Below, piece after piece: positions 9,710 through 21,603 of a stretch of DNA of 64,000 nt. Every line of letters starts with the position of its first letter. Position 1 is the first letter of the stretch. Made by a program: the position numbers and the translations under genes. Origin of the DNA: Isoetes taiwanensis (lineage: Eukaryota > Streptophyta > Lycopodiopsida > Isoetales > Isoetaceae); assembly GCA_021234155.1 (NCBI GenBank), contig JAJEKV010000014.1:16090872-16154871 (forward strand), written 5' to 3'. The notes under the pieces were generated by a model that was given only the letters and a program-made list of their open reading frames with translations, searched no databases and was not told the DNA's origin.

Positions 9710-12323
9710 TGTTAGCCTAAAACCTGGAATTTTAGTCTAACCTCAAAGGAAGCTTAAACAGAATGGTTAGGACCTCCAGATCACTTAGGGTGATCAATCC
9801 TTAACATATGAAGTAAGAAAAGTCATTTTGGAATGCTGGTTTTTTCAAAATCACTAAAGTCCCTGAAACTAAAAAAACTGTCAGAGCAAAAACTGACCTG
9901 GCAAACACACATTTTGAGATTTTTGAGATCTGATTTGTGGTATAGATGGTCAACAAGCAGAGGAAATTCTTGGTGAAAATTTGGCTTGATTTGGGTAAAG
10001 GAAGGTCAAGAAAACCGAGGTCAAAGTCAGGTCAAAAAGTTGGCCAGTGCCAAAACAGAGAGACAAAATTTGCAGATGGAGTTTGATAGGGAATTTTGGG
10101 TTGGGATCTGTGCAGGCAACTTCAGAATAGTCTCTAGATCACGTGCATAAGGTTTAAATAGCAAAAAGATGTTTTAGTTTTTCTGAGAATAGCCAAAGCC
10201 TCAAGAAAAAGGCAAACTCTATGAATGAGCTTATAAAAAAAAAAATCTTTTTATATGTTTTCTCTGGATGTATAGGCTTCTAGGATCCTTATGAGGATGA
10301 AATACAACTATTTGAATGGGATATAACTTGGAGTAAATATTTTGGCTTTGTATTTTAGTTTTTTTTTTTTTTTTTACTTTAACAAACAATGCAAGAATAT
10401 ACAAGATAAATGAGTAATAATGACAACAATTTTCCAGGCAAAGAATATATATTATAGCAAGATAATACAGAAAAGTCCAATAGTATCAAAAGGTATTACC
10501 CAAATAATGATGCTTGAGAGCAAATTCCAAGGCAGTATTGGCTTCTAGAAAGCCTCAAGCTACCAATGAAGCAAAATGAAGTAATTATTTGAGTTGCAGT
10601 TGAAGCGTTTTGATGTCGAACAAGTCACGCCATGGCGATCTTGATTCGAAAGCGAGAATAGAGCTTTTAAATTTGAGCAGAGCAGAACAAGGTAATATCA
10701 AAATATCAAATGCGCCAGGATCACAGAGGTCTATCTCTGAGGGGACGTGCTGATTTGATCTGTATTCCTGGCTTAAGAAGTGTTCTTCCCAAAAGCTAGC
10801 TCGGCCGAGTGATTTTAGGCCAAATTTGAGCAATTTCTATCGGATCAAGTGCCACAGAGGATCCCCAAGGTCTCGGAAAAGGCTCAGGAGATAATTTCGG
10901 GTGAAAATTGGCGGGATTCAATCAAATTTAGGCACGAATTGGCCGGATTTAGCAGTCTCCCCTATTTTTTAGGGTTCATCGAAAAATTTGTTGAATGCTA
11001 TATATCCCACAAGCTAAAATGGTTCTGGCAGCTCCGGTATATAACGAATGATGCTGACGTGTTTAATAAACTCGCGTGCCACGCAGAGGGGACTACTAGC
11101 CCGTGGTCCGCCCCCCGCCGACCGCCACGTGGAAATGGGAATGAAAAAAGGGGGTGATGTGGAAACGATGTAGGGATGATGTGGAAATAGATAGGGTAGA
11201 TAGGCTAGAATAGGTTTTTTATTTTTGTGGCACGCATCCCAAGAATCCAAATTTGAAGGCCTTCCCAAGGGTTTTTTCAAAATTTAAAAAAAACCAAATT
11301 AGCTCTTTTTTGCCAAGCTTTTCATCTAGAGAAATTTTAGGTTGAGTTGAAACACTCAAATTTTTGCCCTTTTGACCCATGGTCAATGGATACTGCAACT
11401 TGGAGATGGTGAAAAAATCATGGGAAAAGATAGGGAAAAAGGTGCAAATAGGCTATAATAGGGTTTAGGGAGATGAAATGAGGGTAAAAATAGAGTTTTC
11501 TTGCCTTTTTTGGTTTTCAAGATCATTAGGGGGCAATTCTCAAATGAAGGTAGGACCAATAAAAAATGGGTAGTGGAATGATGAGAAAAGGACTCAAAGG
11601 TGGAAAAAATGGTGAAAGAAAGGTTTTTGAAGGCTCTTGGGATATAAAAAAGGTGGATATAAGATGAATGGAATGGGGAACAAAATGGGTACCTCTGTAG
11701 CACTTGATTCCATCACATATTATTTCTAAAGCTCAAATCATACCTCATAGTGAAAATAAGTTTGCTCAAAAGCCTAGGGTCTTCCAAACTTTTATAAGGG
11801 TCTTCCAAACTTCAAGGCTAGAATAAGAGCAAATTTCACTTCCAAGATGGCATTCTCATGTGTGTGACCTCAAAATTACTAATGCAACTCAAGTAAGCTT
11901 CATAAGGTTGAACTTTGATGAAATGCCTTGTGGCTCCTTGATAAACTTGCTATAGCCTTTGCCTGGTCTTCAAATCAAAGGAAAAATGTTAAACAAATGG
12001 GAATGTGTCTAGAAAGGTGCTTTACCTCAAGGAAAAGACTAGTCTATAAAAGGAGATCCCCAATGCCTTCCAATCTTGGTCAAATGTCTTCCAAACTCTA
12101 ATGGGATCATAATAGCCTGGAACTTTTCCTTAGAGGAATAGAATAGAATAGTTTTTTTAACGTCCACGAAGACCAATAGGTCATGGGACCCATACAATGG
12201 GCTAGTACAATCATTACTACTAGGATTAAAAAACCCCTGCCTCGAAAGGTTTTCAAGGGAATATAGATGAAACAAAAGTTTTGATACATAGATGCTGGTC
12301 CATGTTGCCAAAAATGGGCAACA
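9710..12323 (-). repeat. 3' LTR of Gypsy-1 (left copy)
   Basis: It aligns with 18312-20750 over its whole length with short indels. It carries about 120 bp of extra sequence at 12141-12257 (a SINE-like insertion), which is absent from the other LTR and explains most of the length difference. Confidence 0.93.
12141..12257 (-). mobile_element. SINE-like insertion in the Gypsy-1 LTR
   Basis: The segment is missing from the partner LTR and is flanked by GGAATA on both sides (12135-12140 and 12258-12263). On the minus strand it ends in GGACGTTAAAAAAAC followed by TATTC repeats, which looks like a retroposon tail. The stretch GACCTATTGGTCTTCGTGG has a close relative at 41461-41500, also followed by a simple repeat. 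It is too short to be a complete tRNA-derived SINE and is probably 5' truncated. Confidence 0.55.
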
Positions 12324-12918
12324 TCTCCTCAAAGGAAAGAATAGGCTTGTCCCCTCAGCCTAACAGATGTAAACTTAGGCTGAGGATCTTCAGATACTGG
12401 TGCAGGTGACAGAATCATGTAGAATGATGAAAGGGAGTGGTATGAGTATGAGATGAACTCTGCTATGGTGGAAATGTGGTGCACAGCATTGTAGGGAATG
12501 AGAATAAAAGAATAGAAGGCTGAAATGGTATGTAAGGCAACTTATAGGCAGATGGAAATGGAAGAGAAAAAAATGGACCTGCATATGACATTAAAATCAA
12601 AGTTAGCATGAGTGCCAAGCAAGATATGGAAAATTATATATGGATAGCACTCTAGAACTCCAATGAAGAAGCAAGGTCTTATGAAGAATAGGCCAGTTTA
12701 AAAGACAGATGAAATGTTTTGACAAATGGCCCTGTCATGACAACACAGAACTCATTAGTAGGTAATAATCAAAGTCCTATCCCCTGTGGCCACATCCCTG
12801 CAGCTAAGCAGAAAAAAAAAAACACTATTAATCCTCAAAGGAAATATGCAAAACAAAAGAAATTTTAAACCTCAACTTTAAAGCTATAAATTAACCTATT
12901 CTAAGCTAGAACAAATGT

Positions 12919-14410
12919 CTATATAGAAGTGAATAGGCTTAAGCAGGCATGCTGAGGCCAATATCTTTTAAGGTGTTGAATATTAATAGGGTTTGGCAAC
13001 TCTAAACCTGTACCAAGATCTGTCAATCTATAAGATGAGCAGCCAGCCTCTTCTAAAATCTGATAAGGACCCTCCCAGGGGTTTTCAAACTTGGAAAGCT
13101 TTCCTTCATCTGCAGCATTCCACTTCAAAACTAATTCCATAGGTGCAAACTTATCTTGTAGTTTGTGAGCAGCCTTGAAAGCTGCTGCACTCTTAGCCTT
13201 CTTCAGCAAGTTGTAATTCTCTGCATCAAACCTTTCTTCATCCAATTTTAACAGAACTTCATACCTGTGCTTCAAGGCTTCAGAAAACTCCAACTCAAGC
13301 TTGAGTGCCATCCTTAAAGAGGGTATCTCTAACTCGACTGGAATGACAGCCTCTACTCCATATACTAAACTGAAAGGTGAGGCATTAGTAGCTGCTTTAG
13401 AGGTAATTCTATGAGCCCAAAGAGCATCATATAATTTCAAGTGCCAATCCCTTTGGTTTTGGCAAACTGTTTTCTGCAAAATACCCTTAAGCACTTTGTT
13501 AGTTGACTCAGCTTGGCCATTTCCTTGAGGATAATAGGCTGAGCTTTTCACATGCTTGATCTTGAGGTTTGAAACAAGAAAATTGATCACCTCATTAATA
13601 AAAGTAGAGCCTCTATCAGTCAAAATTTTAAAGGGAATGCCGAACCTAGAGCAAATATTCTCATGCAAAAATCTAGCAGTAGTATAGGCATTTGCTTTCC
13701 TTAAGGGTGCTGCTTCTGACCATTTAGTGAACAGATCTGTAGCTACAACAATGTATTCATGCTGGGCTGAGGATGGAGGATTGATAGGGCCAACATAGTC
13801 CAATCCCCAAACTTGAAATGGACCAGGGGAGACAATTCCTATAAGAGGAGCAGGATGCAAGATTCTTTTGCCAAAGATCTGGCATTGATGACAAGTCTTT
13901 ATAATATCATAACAATCTTTAAATAAATGAGGCCAAAAGTAACCAGACCTCAATATTTTCTTGGCAGTTGTGTCTGCTGCAAAATGACCACCACAAACAC
14001 CTTTGTGATTTTCAGCAAGTACCAGGGCAGCTTCATCTTCATCAACACATCTTAAGAGTACACCATCCCTGTTTACCTTGCACAAAATGTCACCAACCAA
14101 GGAGTAAGTCAAACATTTTAACTTAAACTTGTAAGCTTGGCTTTTTGAAAATTCAGAAGGTATCTCTTGATACTGAAGGAACCTCCTAATAGGTTGTTGC
14201 CAACCTCGAGCTTGTATAGCTGACAAGTCCTGCTCATTTACAACAAGGTTAGTCATTTCTTCTTCTTGTACAACCTCCTCATGTTCAAAGTAGGCAGCAG
14301 GTAAGTATAAACTCGGATTGTTCAATACATGAATGACCTTTACCTTTAAATCATAAGATTGGAGCCTACAAGCCCATCTATGAAGCTTGGTTTTTCTAAT
14401 TTCTTACCAT
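12919..14410 (-). pseudogene. Gypsy-1 integrase
   Basis: The minus-strand frame from 14325 carries the HHCC zinc domain (GHFAADTTAKK, then CHQC), the catalytic core with LDYVGP, LTDRGSTF and GNGQAESTNK (the D, D, E triad) and a C-terminal part ending FENPWEGPYQIL and INIQHLKRYWP. There is no chromodomain. The link to the preceding RNase H is in another frame (homology to SYDLKV near 14345-14410), so a 1-base indel separates them. The integrase itself looks intact and would insert the cDNA. Confidence 0.9.
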
Positions 14411-16490
14411 ACAAAAAAGGCATGGGGTTCTGTTGCATGTAGATAGTGGCTTGGGATTTTTGTAGAAGATGTCCCTGTCTTTCTATCAAAAAGATGAGAG
14501 CAGCATCACTCCTTTCTACCTTAGCATACTTCTCTTCAGTTTGAGACCATTGTTTGCTTGCAAAAGCAATGGGGTGCCTATCCTGCAAAATGGCAACTCC
14601 AGCAGCTTTTTTAGTAATGGTTATATAAACTTTAAATGGTAATGAAAGGTCTGGAGTTTTTAAAAGTGTAGAATGGCAAATAGCCTCTATGATCTGCAAA
14701 AAAGCCTTTTCACACTCATCAGTCCAAACAACAGGCCTATATTTACTTTCTCTTTTACTAACTTGGCCTATTCTAGTCAATTTAGAGATGGGACTAATAA
14801 GGTGAGAGAAATTAGGCACATACACCCTTAAGAAAGAAGTCATTCCCATAAATCCCTTGACCTCTTTAATTGTCCTGGGTGTTTGAAGCTTTTTTAGAGC
14901 TATGATCTTCTCTTCAGCTGCTTGAAGGCCTTGAGCAGAAACCTCATGACCTAAAAGCTGGCCTTTGGATGCCAAAAAGATGCACTTCTTTGGATTTAGA
15001 TTAACTCCAGTCTGTCTGCACAATGTAAATAACCTTGTTAGCTCTGAAATATGAACATTTGTATCAGTACCTAGGCATAAATCATCAAGATAGACCCTGA
15101 ATTGCTCAGGAGTCATGCTTGCAAAGACAGTATCCATAGCTCTCTGAAATGTAGCAGGGGCATTCATTAATCCAAAAGGCATCCTTTTCATTGCATAAGT
15201 TCCCCATGGGGTAATGAAGGATGTCTTTGGCTGATCCTCCTTTTTTATGCTAATCTGATTAAAACCAGAGAAACCATCCAAAAATGAGTACATAGACTTG
15301 CCAGCCACTGCATAAAGAATTTCTTCCAAAAAAGGCAAAGGGTAACAATCTTTAATAGTAGCTTTATTTAGATCTCTATAATCCACACATATTCTTAGAG
15401 AACCATTCTTTTTTAGAACTGGAACAATACAAGAAACCCAAGAAGGGTTCACAATGTCAACTATCAAACCTGACTCCTGCATTTTGAATAATTCCTGCTT
15501 GATAAGATCTAAAAGTGAGGAATTAATCCTTCTCAATCTCTGCATAACAGGTTTAGTATCTTCACGAACTTTTATCTCAAACTCACAAATGCTTCTATCA
15601 ACCCCTTTCAACTCTGAATATTCCCATGCAAAAACATCCACCCAATCTTCAAAGTACTTAACCATTTTACCTTTGCATTCCTCTTCATATAGATCTCCCA
15701 TTTGCAAAGTTCTGGACATACCTCCCTTATGCACTTCAAGCTCTTTGTGTGATTCCTCTTGTGCTAGGTTGATGGTCAAGATAGGATGAAATTGAGAGAG
15801 CTCATGTTCATCTAGAACATCTTCCTTGATAGCTCCCTCAGATAGATACTCTAAGAGTGTCTTCCTGCACAAGGAATCAGCCTCAAAGTTTTTGGACCTT
15901 GGAATATGATAATAAATCTCCCAATGATCAAAAAAAGTTAGCAATTCTCGAGCTTGTGTGTTCAGATCCTCCATATCTTGATGCTTTGTTTGGTATTCTC
16001 CCAAAATCTGTTTGCAAACGAGTTGTGAGTCTCCATAGATAACAATATAGGAAATATTCATGAACCTTGCTTCCTGTAGACCTGCAATGAGGGCCCTATA
16101 CTCTGCTGCATTAGAAGAAATATTAGGATGAATTCTCCCTATCTTAGTCATCAGCTTAAGATCTGCATCCTTCAGAATAGCAGCAGAAGAAGCAATCCCT
16201 AATTTTTTAGACATACCTCCATCAAACCAAAGGTAGGCCTTGTTTTCTTTTGGATCAGAGAACTCTACATGAGCAAAGTTGATAACTTCTTCACTCATAT
16301 CAACATCTAGACCTAAACTGTAAACTCCTAGCTCTTCTTCCTGCAATATATCCACATCTATGAACCTAATATTAGCAGAGGGGTCAGTTTTGTTTACCAA
16401 TTTAATGGAAGTTGCTCCATTTGAAATAGTGCAAATGCCTTCAGACCATATAGGCCTAGCATCTACTGTTTTCATCCACCTTCTTCCCAA
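14346..16490 (-). CDS. Gypsy-1 pol core: extra RNase H, reverse transcriptase, degenerate RNase H
   Basis: A 714-codon open frame. Residues 82-215 form an archaeal/plant-type RNase H with all four expected acidic residues (WFDGG D90, NAAEYRALIAG E130, YGDSQLV D154, NFEADSL D205). Residues about 310-480 are the reverse transcriptase (CVDYRDLN, PFGLMNAPATFQ, YLDD at 467-470, about 15081-15092). Residues about 590-690 are the Gypsy native RNase H, but the first Asp is replaced (VYITITKK) and the other acidic positions are not evident. The order RNase H, reverse transcriptase, decayed RNase H differs from the usual Tat order, where the extra domain follows the native one. The last codons run out of frame (stop at 14346). 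Confidence 0.93.
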   Translation of the reverse strand: MGRRWMKTVDARPIWSEGICTISNGATSIKLVNKTDPSANIRFIDVDILQEEELGVYSLGLDVDMSEEVINFAHVEFSDPKENKAYLWFDGGMSKKLGIASSAAILKDADLKLMTKIGRIHPNISSNAAEYRALIAGLQEARFMNISYIVIYGDSQLVCKQILGEYQTKHQDMEDLNTQARELLTFFDHWEIYYHIPRSKNFEADSLCRKTLLEYLSEGAIKEDVLDEHELSQFHPILTINLAQEESHKELEVHKGGMSRTLQMGDLYEEECKGKMVKYFEDWVDVFAWEYSELKGVDRSICEFEIKVREDTKPVMQRLRRINSSLLDLIKQELFKMQESGLIVDIVNPSWVSCIVPVLKKNGSLRICVDYRDLNKATIKDCYPLPFLEEILYAVAGKSMYSFLDGFSGFNQISIKKEDQPKTSFITPWGTYAMKRMPFGLMNAPATFQRAMDTVFASMTPEQFRVYLDDLCLGTDTNVHISELTRLFTLCRQTGVNLNPKKCIFLASKGQLLGHEVSAQGLQAAEEKIIALKKLQTPRTIKEVKGFMGMTSFLRVYVPNFSHLISPISKLTRIGQVSKRESKYRPVVWTDECEKAFLQIIEAICHSTLLKTPDLSLPFKVYITITKKAAGVAILQDRHPIAFASKQWSQTEEKYAKVERSDAALIFLIERQGHLLQKSQATIYMQQNPMPFLYGKKLEKPSFIDGLVGSNLMI

Positions 16491-18277
16491 TAATAAATCA
16501 TAGATGTTAGCATGGTTAACATTCTCAAAATCAACACCACAAATGTAGCTAAAACAATGATCCCTCCTGTATTAACAGACACATTCCTCACCACTCCCTT
16601 TGGTACTACCTTAGCATTGGAAAAGGATTTTAGAACAATAGAAGTATTGTCTTCTACCTTGAGATTCAGGGTTTTCATAACATGATAAGGCATGACATTT
16701 AGAGAAGAACCTCCATCCAGCAAGACCTTATCTAAATGGGAAGTACCTATAGTAGCACTACAAGTAAAAGCACCTGGATCTTCAGTGTGCTCAGGTAAGG
16801 CTACAGAAATGTTGTTGCAAGTCTCTGCAGCAATTTCTTCAACATTTTGGGTATTCTTGATAAACTTTTCCCTGTATGATGGTGCAATCCTCAATAGAGT
16901 TAGTAAGTCTACAGTAACCTTGGAGTTCTTCATAAGCAATTCAAATTCATCAAGCTCAGAATCTTTCTGTTTATACCTTTGAGCAGGGGGAGGAGCTATA
17001 TTCTGGGGATTTGGCTGAAATGTTACCTTAGGAGCTGTAATTGGTGGAACAGAACTTGCAGAGGTACCTGAATGGAGCCTAGCACGTGTTTGCACAACCA
17101 TAACATCTTGTTCTTCTTGCTCTTCTGTACTAACATTTGACACCTGTTTACCTTTTTCTTGCTTTGCAAGGTAATTCTTGACACTGCAGAACTTCTCCTC
17201 ATGACCTATCTCTTTACAAAAAGAACAAACAGGACATTCTCTACCAAAATGGCCCCTTTTGTGGCATTTAGGACAAGATCTTGCAAAGCAATTTTCAGCC
17301 CTATGATAGGGCTTACCACAGTTTGTGCATTCAGGTATGGTAGAGCTAGAAGAAAGAGCATTGTTACTATTTTTTAACTCCATGAGTTGTTTGGTAACTT
17401 CTAGAAGAGCTTCAGATACCTTACTTATCTCAGATTTCATTTCTGAAACCTGAGGGTCTAACTCTTCAGCTTTTGGCTTCTTCTTTTCCTTCTGAACTGC
17501 ATACACAGGGACAGCATTAGCATAATGTAACTCCTGTTCAGTATCATGATGAGGAGGGTAGAATGGATCTCTGACTTCTTCATCAGGCAAATAGCTTAGC
17601 ATTTCTACTAAATCTACAGCCTTTACAAATGTCTTATGGATAGAATCTAGCTCACCAAACTTTTGAAGTTTTAATAACTTCCTATAGATCTTAGGCCTGG
17701 ACATCAAACCTCTGATAAAGGAAGCAACCAGATGCAAAGTTGGGTGGGAAACATGGTTCCTATTACACACCAGCAGATAAGAGTTAAATCTTTCCACATA
17801 CTGTTTCACACTTTCACCAGATTTAATAGAAAAGGAATTGAGCTCAAAAACAAGATCCTGGGGTGAAGTAGTCTTACCAGACCTTGACAGAAATCTTTGT
17901 TCCAATTCATCCCACTTAGTACCTATTGACATTTCAAAATCCAACCAGGACCTGGCCTCATCACCTTTCATGCATTTGGCAAACTCAGCAAACCTGGTAC
18001 CTTTCTTCTTTCCATGCTCCTAATATTCTTCAAAAGTCTTCAAGAAATGGTTAGCATTCATGGAAGAATCATAACAAGGGGAAGAAACAGGTACAGTAAG
18101 CTCAAAATGATAAGGCGCTTGTGGAGGAAAAGGCAAAGTAGAAACATTTGTAACATTTGTTGTGGAACTTGTAGCCACTTTCATGCTTACCCCTACTAAA
18201 TCTGGTTGACCTGTTACCTCAGATGGTCCAGCAGGCTCAGCAGGCTCAACAGGCTTTCTTGGTGCCATGGAGTTCAA
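16472..18277 (-). pseudogene. Gypsy-1 gag and protease
   Basis: Starts with MNSMAPRKPVEP near 18277 and is one frame to 16472 apart from a single TAG at 18022-18020. It encodes a retrotransposon capsid (WDELEQRFLSR, VKQYVERFNSYLL), a Pro/Lys linker, and three closely spaced Cys-rich knuckles (CTNCGKPYHRAENC, CPKCHKRGHFGREC, CSFCKEIGHEEKFC). The protease follows with LLDGGSSLNVMP as the D-G-G active site. The end of the protease (LLLGRRWM) is read in the pol frame, overlapping by 19 bases, so a frameshift near 16540 joins or breaks the two. Three knuckles is more than the usual one or two. Confidence 0.9.
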
Positions 18278-18290
18278 TTTCCAGGTGAAT

Positions 18291-18308
18291 ATCTCGGTAG
18301 GACCTCCA
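18291..18308 (-). promoter_or_regulatory. Primer binding site of Gypsy-1, tRNA-Gln-like
   Basis: On the minus strand TGGAGGTCCTACCGAGAT lies three bases inside the 5' LTR. It resembles the complement of a plant tRNA-Gln 3' end from my knowledge of that tRNA. The initiator-Met site is not used. Confidence 0.65.
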
Positions 18309-18311
18309 AAA

Positions 18312-18934
18312 TGTTAGCCTAAAACCTGGAATTTTAGTCTAACCTCAAAGGGGTTAGGACCTCCAGATCACTTAGGGTGATCAATCCTTAACATATGAAG
18401 TAAGAAAAGTCATTTTGGAATGCTGGTTTTTTCAAAATCACTAAAGTCCCTGAAACTAAAAAAACTGTCAGAGCAAAAACTGACCTAGCAGACACACCTT
18501 TTGAGATTTTTGAGATCTAATTTGTGGTATAGATGGTCAACAAGCAGAGGAAACTCTTGGTGAAAATTTGGCTTGATTTGGGTAAAGGAAGGTCAAGAAA
18601 ACCGAGGTCAAAGTCAGGTCAAAAAGTTGGCCAGTGCCAAAACAGAGACACAAAATTTGCAGATGGAGTTTGATAGGGAATTTTGGGTTGGGATCTGTGC
18701 AGGCAACTTCAGAATAGTCTCTAGATCATGTGCATAAGGTTTAAATAGCAAAAAGATGTTCTAGTTTTTCTGAGAATAGCCAAAGCCTCAAGAAAAAGGC
18801 AAACTCTGTAACAGTTATGAAAAAAATCTTTTTATATGTTTTCTCTAGATGTATAGGCTTCTAGGATCCTTATGAGGATGAAATACAACTATTTGAATGG
18901 GATATAACTTGGAGTAAATATTTTGGCTTTGTAT

Positions 18935-18965
<31 letters not shown>

Positions 18966-20750
18966 CTTTAACAAACAATGCAAGAATATACAAGATAAAT
19001 GAGTAATAATGACAACAATTTTCCAGGCAAAGAATATATATTATAGCAAGATAATACAGAAAAGTCCAATAGTATCAAAAGGTATTACCCAAATAGTGAT
19101 GCTTGAGAGCAAATTCCAAGGCAGTATTGGCTTCTAGAAAGCCTCAAGCTACCAATGAAGCAAAATGAAGTAATTATTTGAGTTGCAGTTGAAGCGTTTT
19201 GATGTCGAACAAGTCACGCCATGGCAGATCTTCAGTTTCGAGCAGAATAGAGCGAAATTTGAGCAGAGCAGAACAAGGTAATATCAAAATATCAAATGCG
19301 CCAGGATCACAGAGGTCTATCTCTGAGGGGACGTGCTGATTTGATCTGTATTCCTGGCTTAAGAAGTGTTCTTCCCAAAAGCTAGCTCGGCCGAGTGATT
19401 TTAGGCCAAATTTGAGCAATTTCTATCGGATCAAGTGCCACAAAGGATCCCCAAGGTCTCGGAAAAGGCTCAGGAGATAATTTCGGGTGAAAATTGCTGG
19501 GATTCAATCAAATTTAGGCACGAATTGGCCGGATTTAGCAGTCTCCCCTATTTTTTAGGGTTCATCGAAAAATTTGTTGAATGCTATATATCCCACAGGC
19601 TAAAATGGTTCTGGCAGCTCCGGTATATAACGAATGATGCTGACGTGTTTAATAAACTCGCGTGCCACGCAGAGGGGACTACCAGCCCGTGTCTGGCCCC
19701 CACGCCCTGCTGCCACGTGGAAATGGGAATGAAAAAGGGGGGATGATGTGGAAACGATGTGGAAATAGATAGGATAGATAGGCTAGAATAGGTTTTTTAT
19801 TTTTGTGGCACGCATCCCAAGAATCCAAATTTGAAGGCCTTCCCAAGGGTTTTTTCAAAATTTAAAAAAAACCAAATTAGCTCTTTTTTGCCAAGCTTTT
19901 CATCTAGAGAAATTTTAGGTTGAGTTGAAACACTCAAATTTTTGCCCTTTTGACCCATGGTCAATGGATACTGCAACTTGGAGATGGTGAAAAAATCATG
20001 GGAAAAGATAGGGAAAAAGGTGCAAAAAGACTATAAAAATAGAGTTTTCTTGCCTTTTTTGGTTTTCAAGATCATTAGGGGGCAATTCTCAAATGAAGAT
20101 AGGACCAATAAAAAATGGGTAGTGGAATGATGAGAAAAGGACTCAAAGGTGGAAAAAATGGTGAAAGAAAGGTTTTTGAAGGCTCTTGGGATATAAAAAA
20201 GGTGGATATAAGATGAATGGAATGGGGAACAAAATGGGTACCTCTGTAGCACTTGATTCCATCACATATTATTTCTAAAGCTCAAATCATACCTCATAGT
20301 GAAAATAAGTTTGCTCAAAAGCCTAGGGTCTTCCAAACTTTTATAAGGGTCTTCCAAACTTCAAGGCTAGAATAAGAGCAAATTTCACTTCCAAGATGGC
20401 ATTCTCATGTGTGTGACCTCAAAATTACTAATGCAACTCAAGTAAGCTTCATAAGGTTGAACTTTGATGAAATGCCTTGTGGCTCCTTGATAAACTTGCT
20501 ATAGCCTTTGCCTGCTCTTCAAATCAAAGGAAAAATGTTAAACAAATGGGAATGTGTCTAGAAAGGTGCTTTACCTCAAGGAAAAGACTAGGCTATAAAA
20601 GGAGATCCCCAATGCCTTCCAATCTTGGTCAAATGTCTTCCAAACTCTAATGGGATCACAATAGCCTGGAACTTTTCCTTAGAGGAAATATAGATGAAAC
20701 AAAAGTTTTGATACATAGATGCTGGTCCATGTTGCCAAAAATGGGCAACA
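18312..20750 (-). repeat. 5' LTR of Gypsy-1 (right copy)
   Basis: TGTTAGCC...GGGCAACA, 2,439 bp. Compared with the left copy it lacks a 15-bp stretch near its start, the SINE-like insert and a short internal segment near 20030. Confidence 0.93.
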
Positions 20751-20755
20751 GGAAG

Positions 20756-21594
20756 TTCGAAGAAACAGAGAGAAGGGAGTTCTTTACCTTACACAAGAAC
20801 AAAACATCAAAGGAGTTTTGGCTAGATTCAGGATGCTTGGCTGTAATCCAGCAAAGACACCGATGGCATCAGGGGTAAGGATTTGCAAGGAAATGTGTCC
20901 GAAAATACCTGAAGAGGCAAAGGAAATGGAAGCTAGACCATATAGGTCCCTGGTTGGATGCTTGCTTTATATTGCAAACTGTACCCGGCCAGACATCATG
21001 TATGCGGTTAATTTACTTAGCAGGCATAATAACAACCCGGGGGTACAACATTGGTTGGCGGCAAAGAGAGTGCTTACGTACTTGAAAGGAACAATGACGC
21101 ATGGGATTTGCTTCTCAAAAACTGCAGAAAACAGGTTGATTGGATATGCAGATGCAGACTGGGGAGGAGATGTGGATGACAGGAAGTCTACCTCTGGATA
21201 TATATGTAAACTTGGAAATGCTGCAATATCATGGGCAAGCAAGAAGCAGGAGTGCGTTGCCAAATCTAGCGCAGAAGCAGAATATGTGGCAGTATCGGTG
21301 GTGGCATCAGAAATAATTTGGTTACGCAGAATACTTAAAGAAGTAGGTGCCACCACATTATTCTGCGATAACAAAAGCGGAGTAGCGATGACCAAAAACC
21401 CAGTTCATCACTCCCGAACTAAACACATTGAGATACACCATCATTTCATACGAGATGACGTGGAAAAGGGGGATATAAATGTGGAATATATACCAACAAA
21501 ATTGCAGCAAGCTGATATGCTCATGAAGGTTCTTTCTGGACCTAAATTGGTGACTGCAATGTCCCAAGTGGGAATTATGGATTGTAAAGGCTAA
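20756..21594 (+). pseudogene. Copia-1 pol, part 3: end of reverse transcriptase and RNase H
   Basis: Resumes after the nested element with the thumb region (GVLYLTQEQNI), then the connection and RNase H domain. Visible catalytic-type residues include YADADWGG, SSAEAEYVA, FCDNKSG and the closing HSRTKHIEIHHHFIRD. It ends in TAA at 21592-21594, just before the polypurine tract. No frameshift is seen in this part, in contrast to gag. RNase H would degrade the RNA template during reverse transcription. Confidence 0.93.
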
Positions 21595-21603
21595 GGGGGA
21601 GAA
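21593..21603 (+). promoter_or_regulatory. Polypurine tract of Copia-1
   Basis: AAGGGGGAGAA lies immediately before the 3' LTR. It would prime plus-strand DNA synthesis. Confidence 0.9.

Larger units (their letters stand above)
9710..20750 (-). mobile_element. Nested Ty3/Gypsy element, Tat-like with two RNase H domains (Gypsy-1)
   Basis: An 11,041-bp element with LTRs TGTTAGCC...GGGCAACA at 9710-12323 and 18312-20750 and an exact target-site duplication GGAAG (9705-9709, 20751-20755). Genes run on the minus strand: gag, protease, an extra RNase H, reverse transcriptase, native RNase H, integrase. The long LTRs (about 2.5 kb) and the second RNase H point to the Tat branch of Gypsy. The position of the second RNase H before the reverse transcriptase is unusual (see findings). 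Confidence 0.95.

Noticed and set aside
10585-11157. Two frames in the Gypsy-1 LTR (10585-10833 minus, 10849-11157 plus) repeated at 19174-19746
   Set aside because: Their presence in both LTRs only reflects the LTR duplication. No protein family resemblance.
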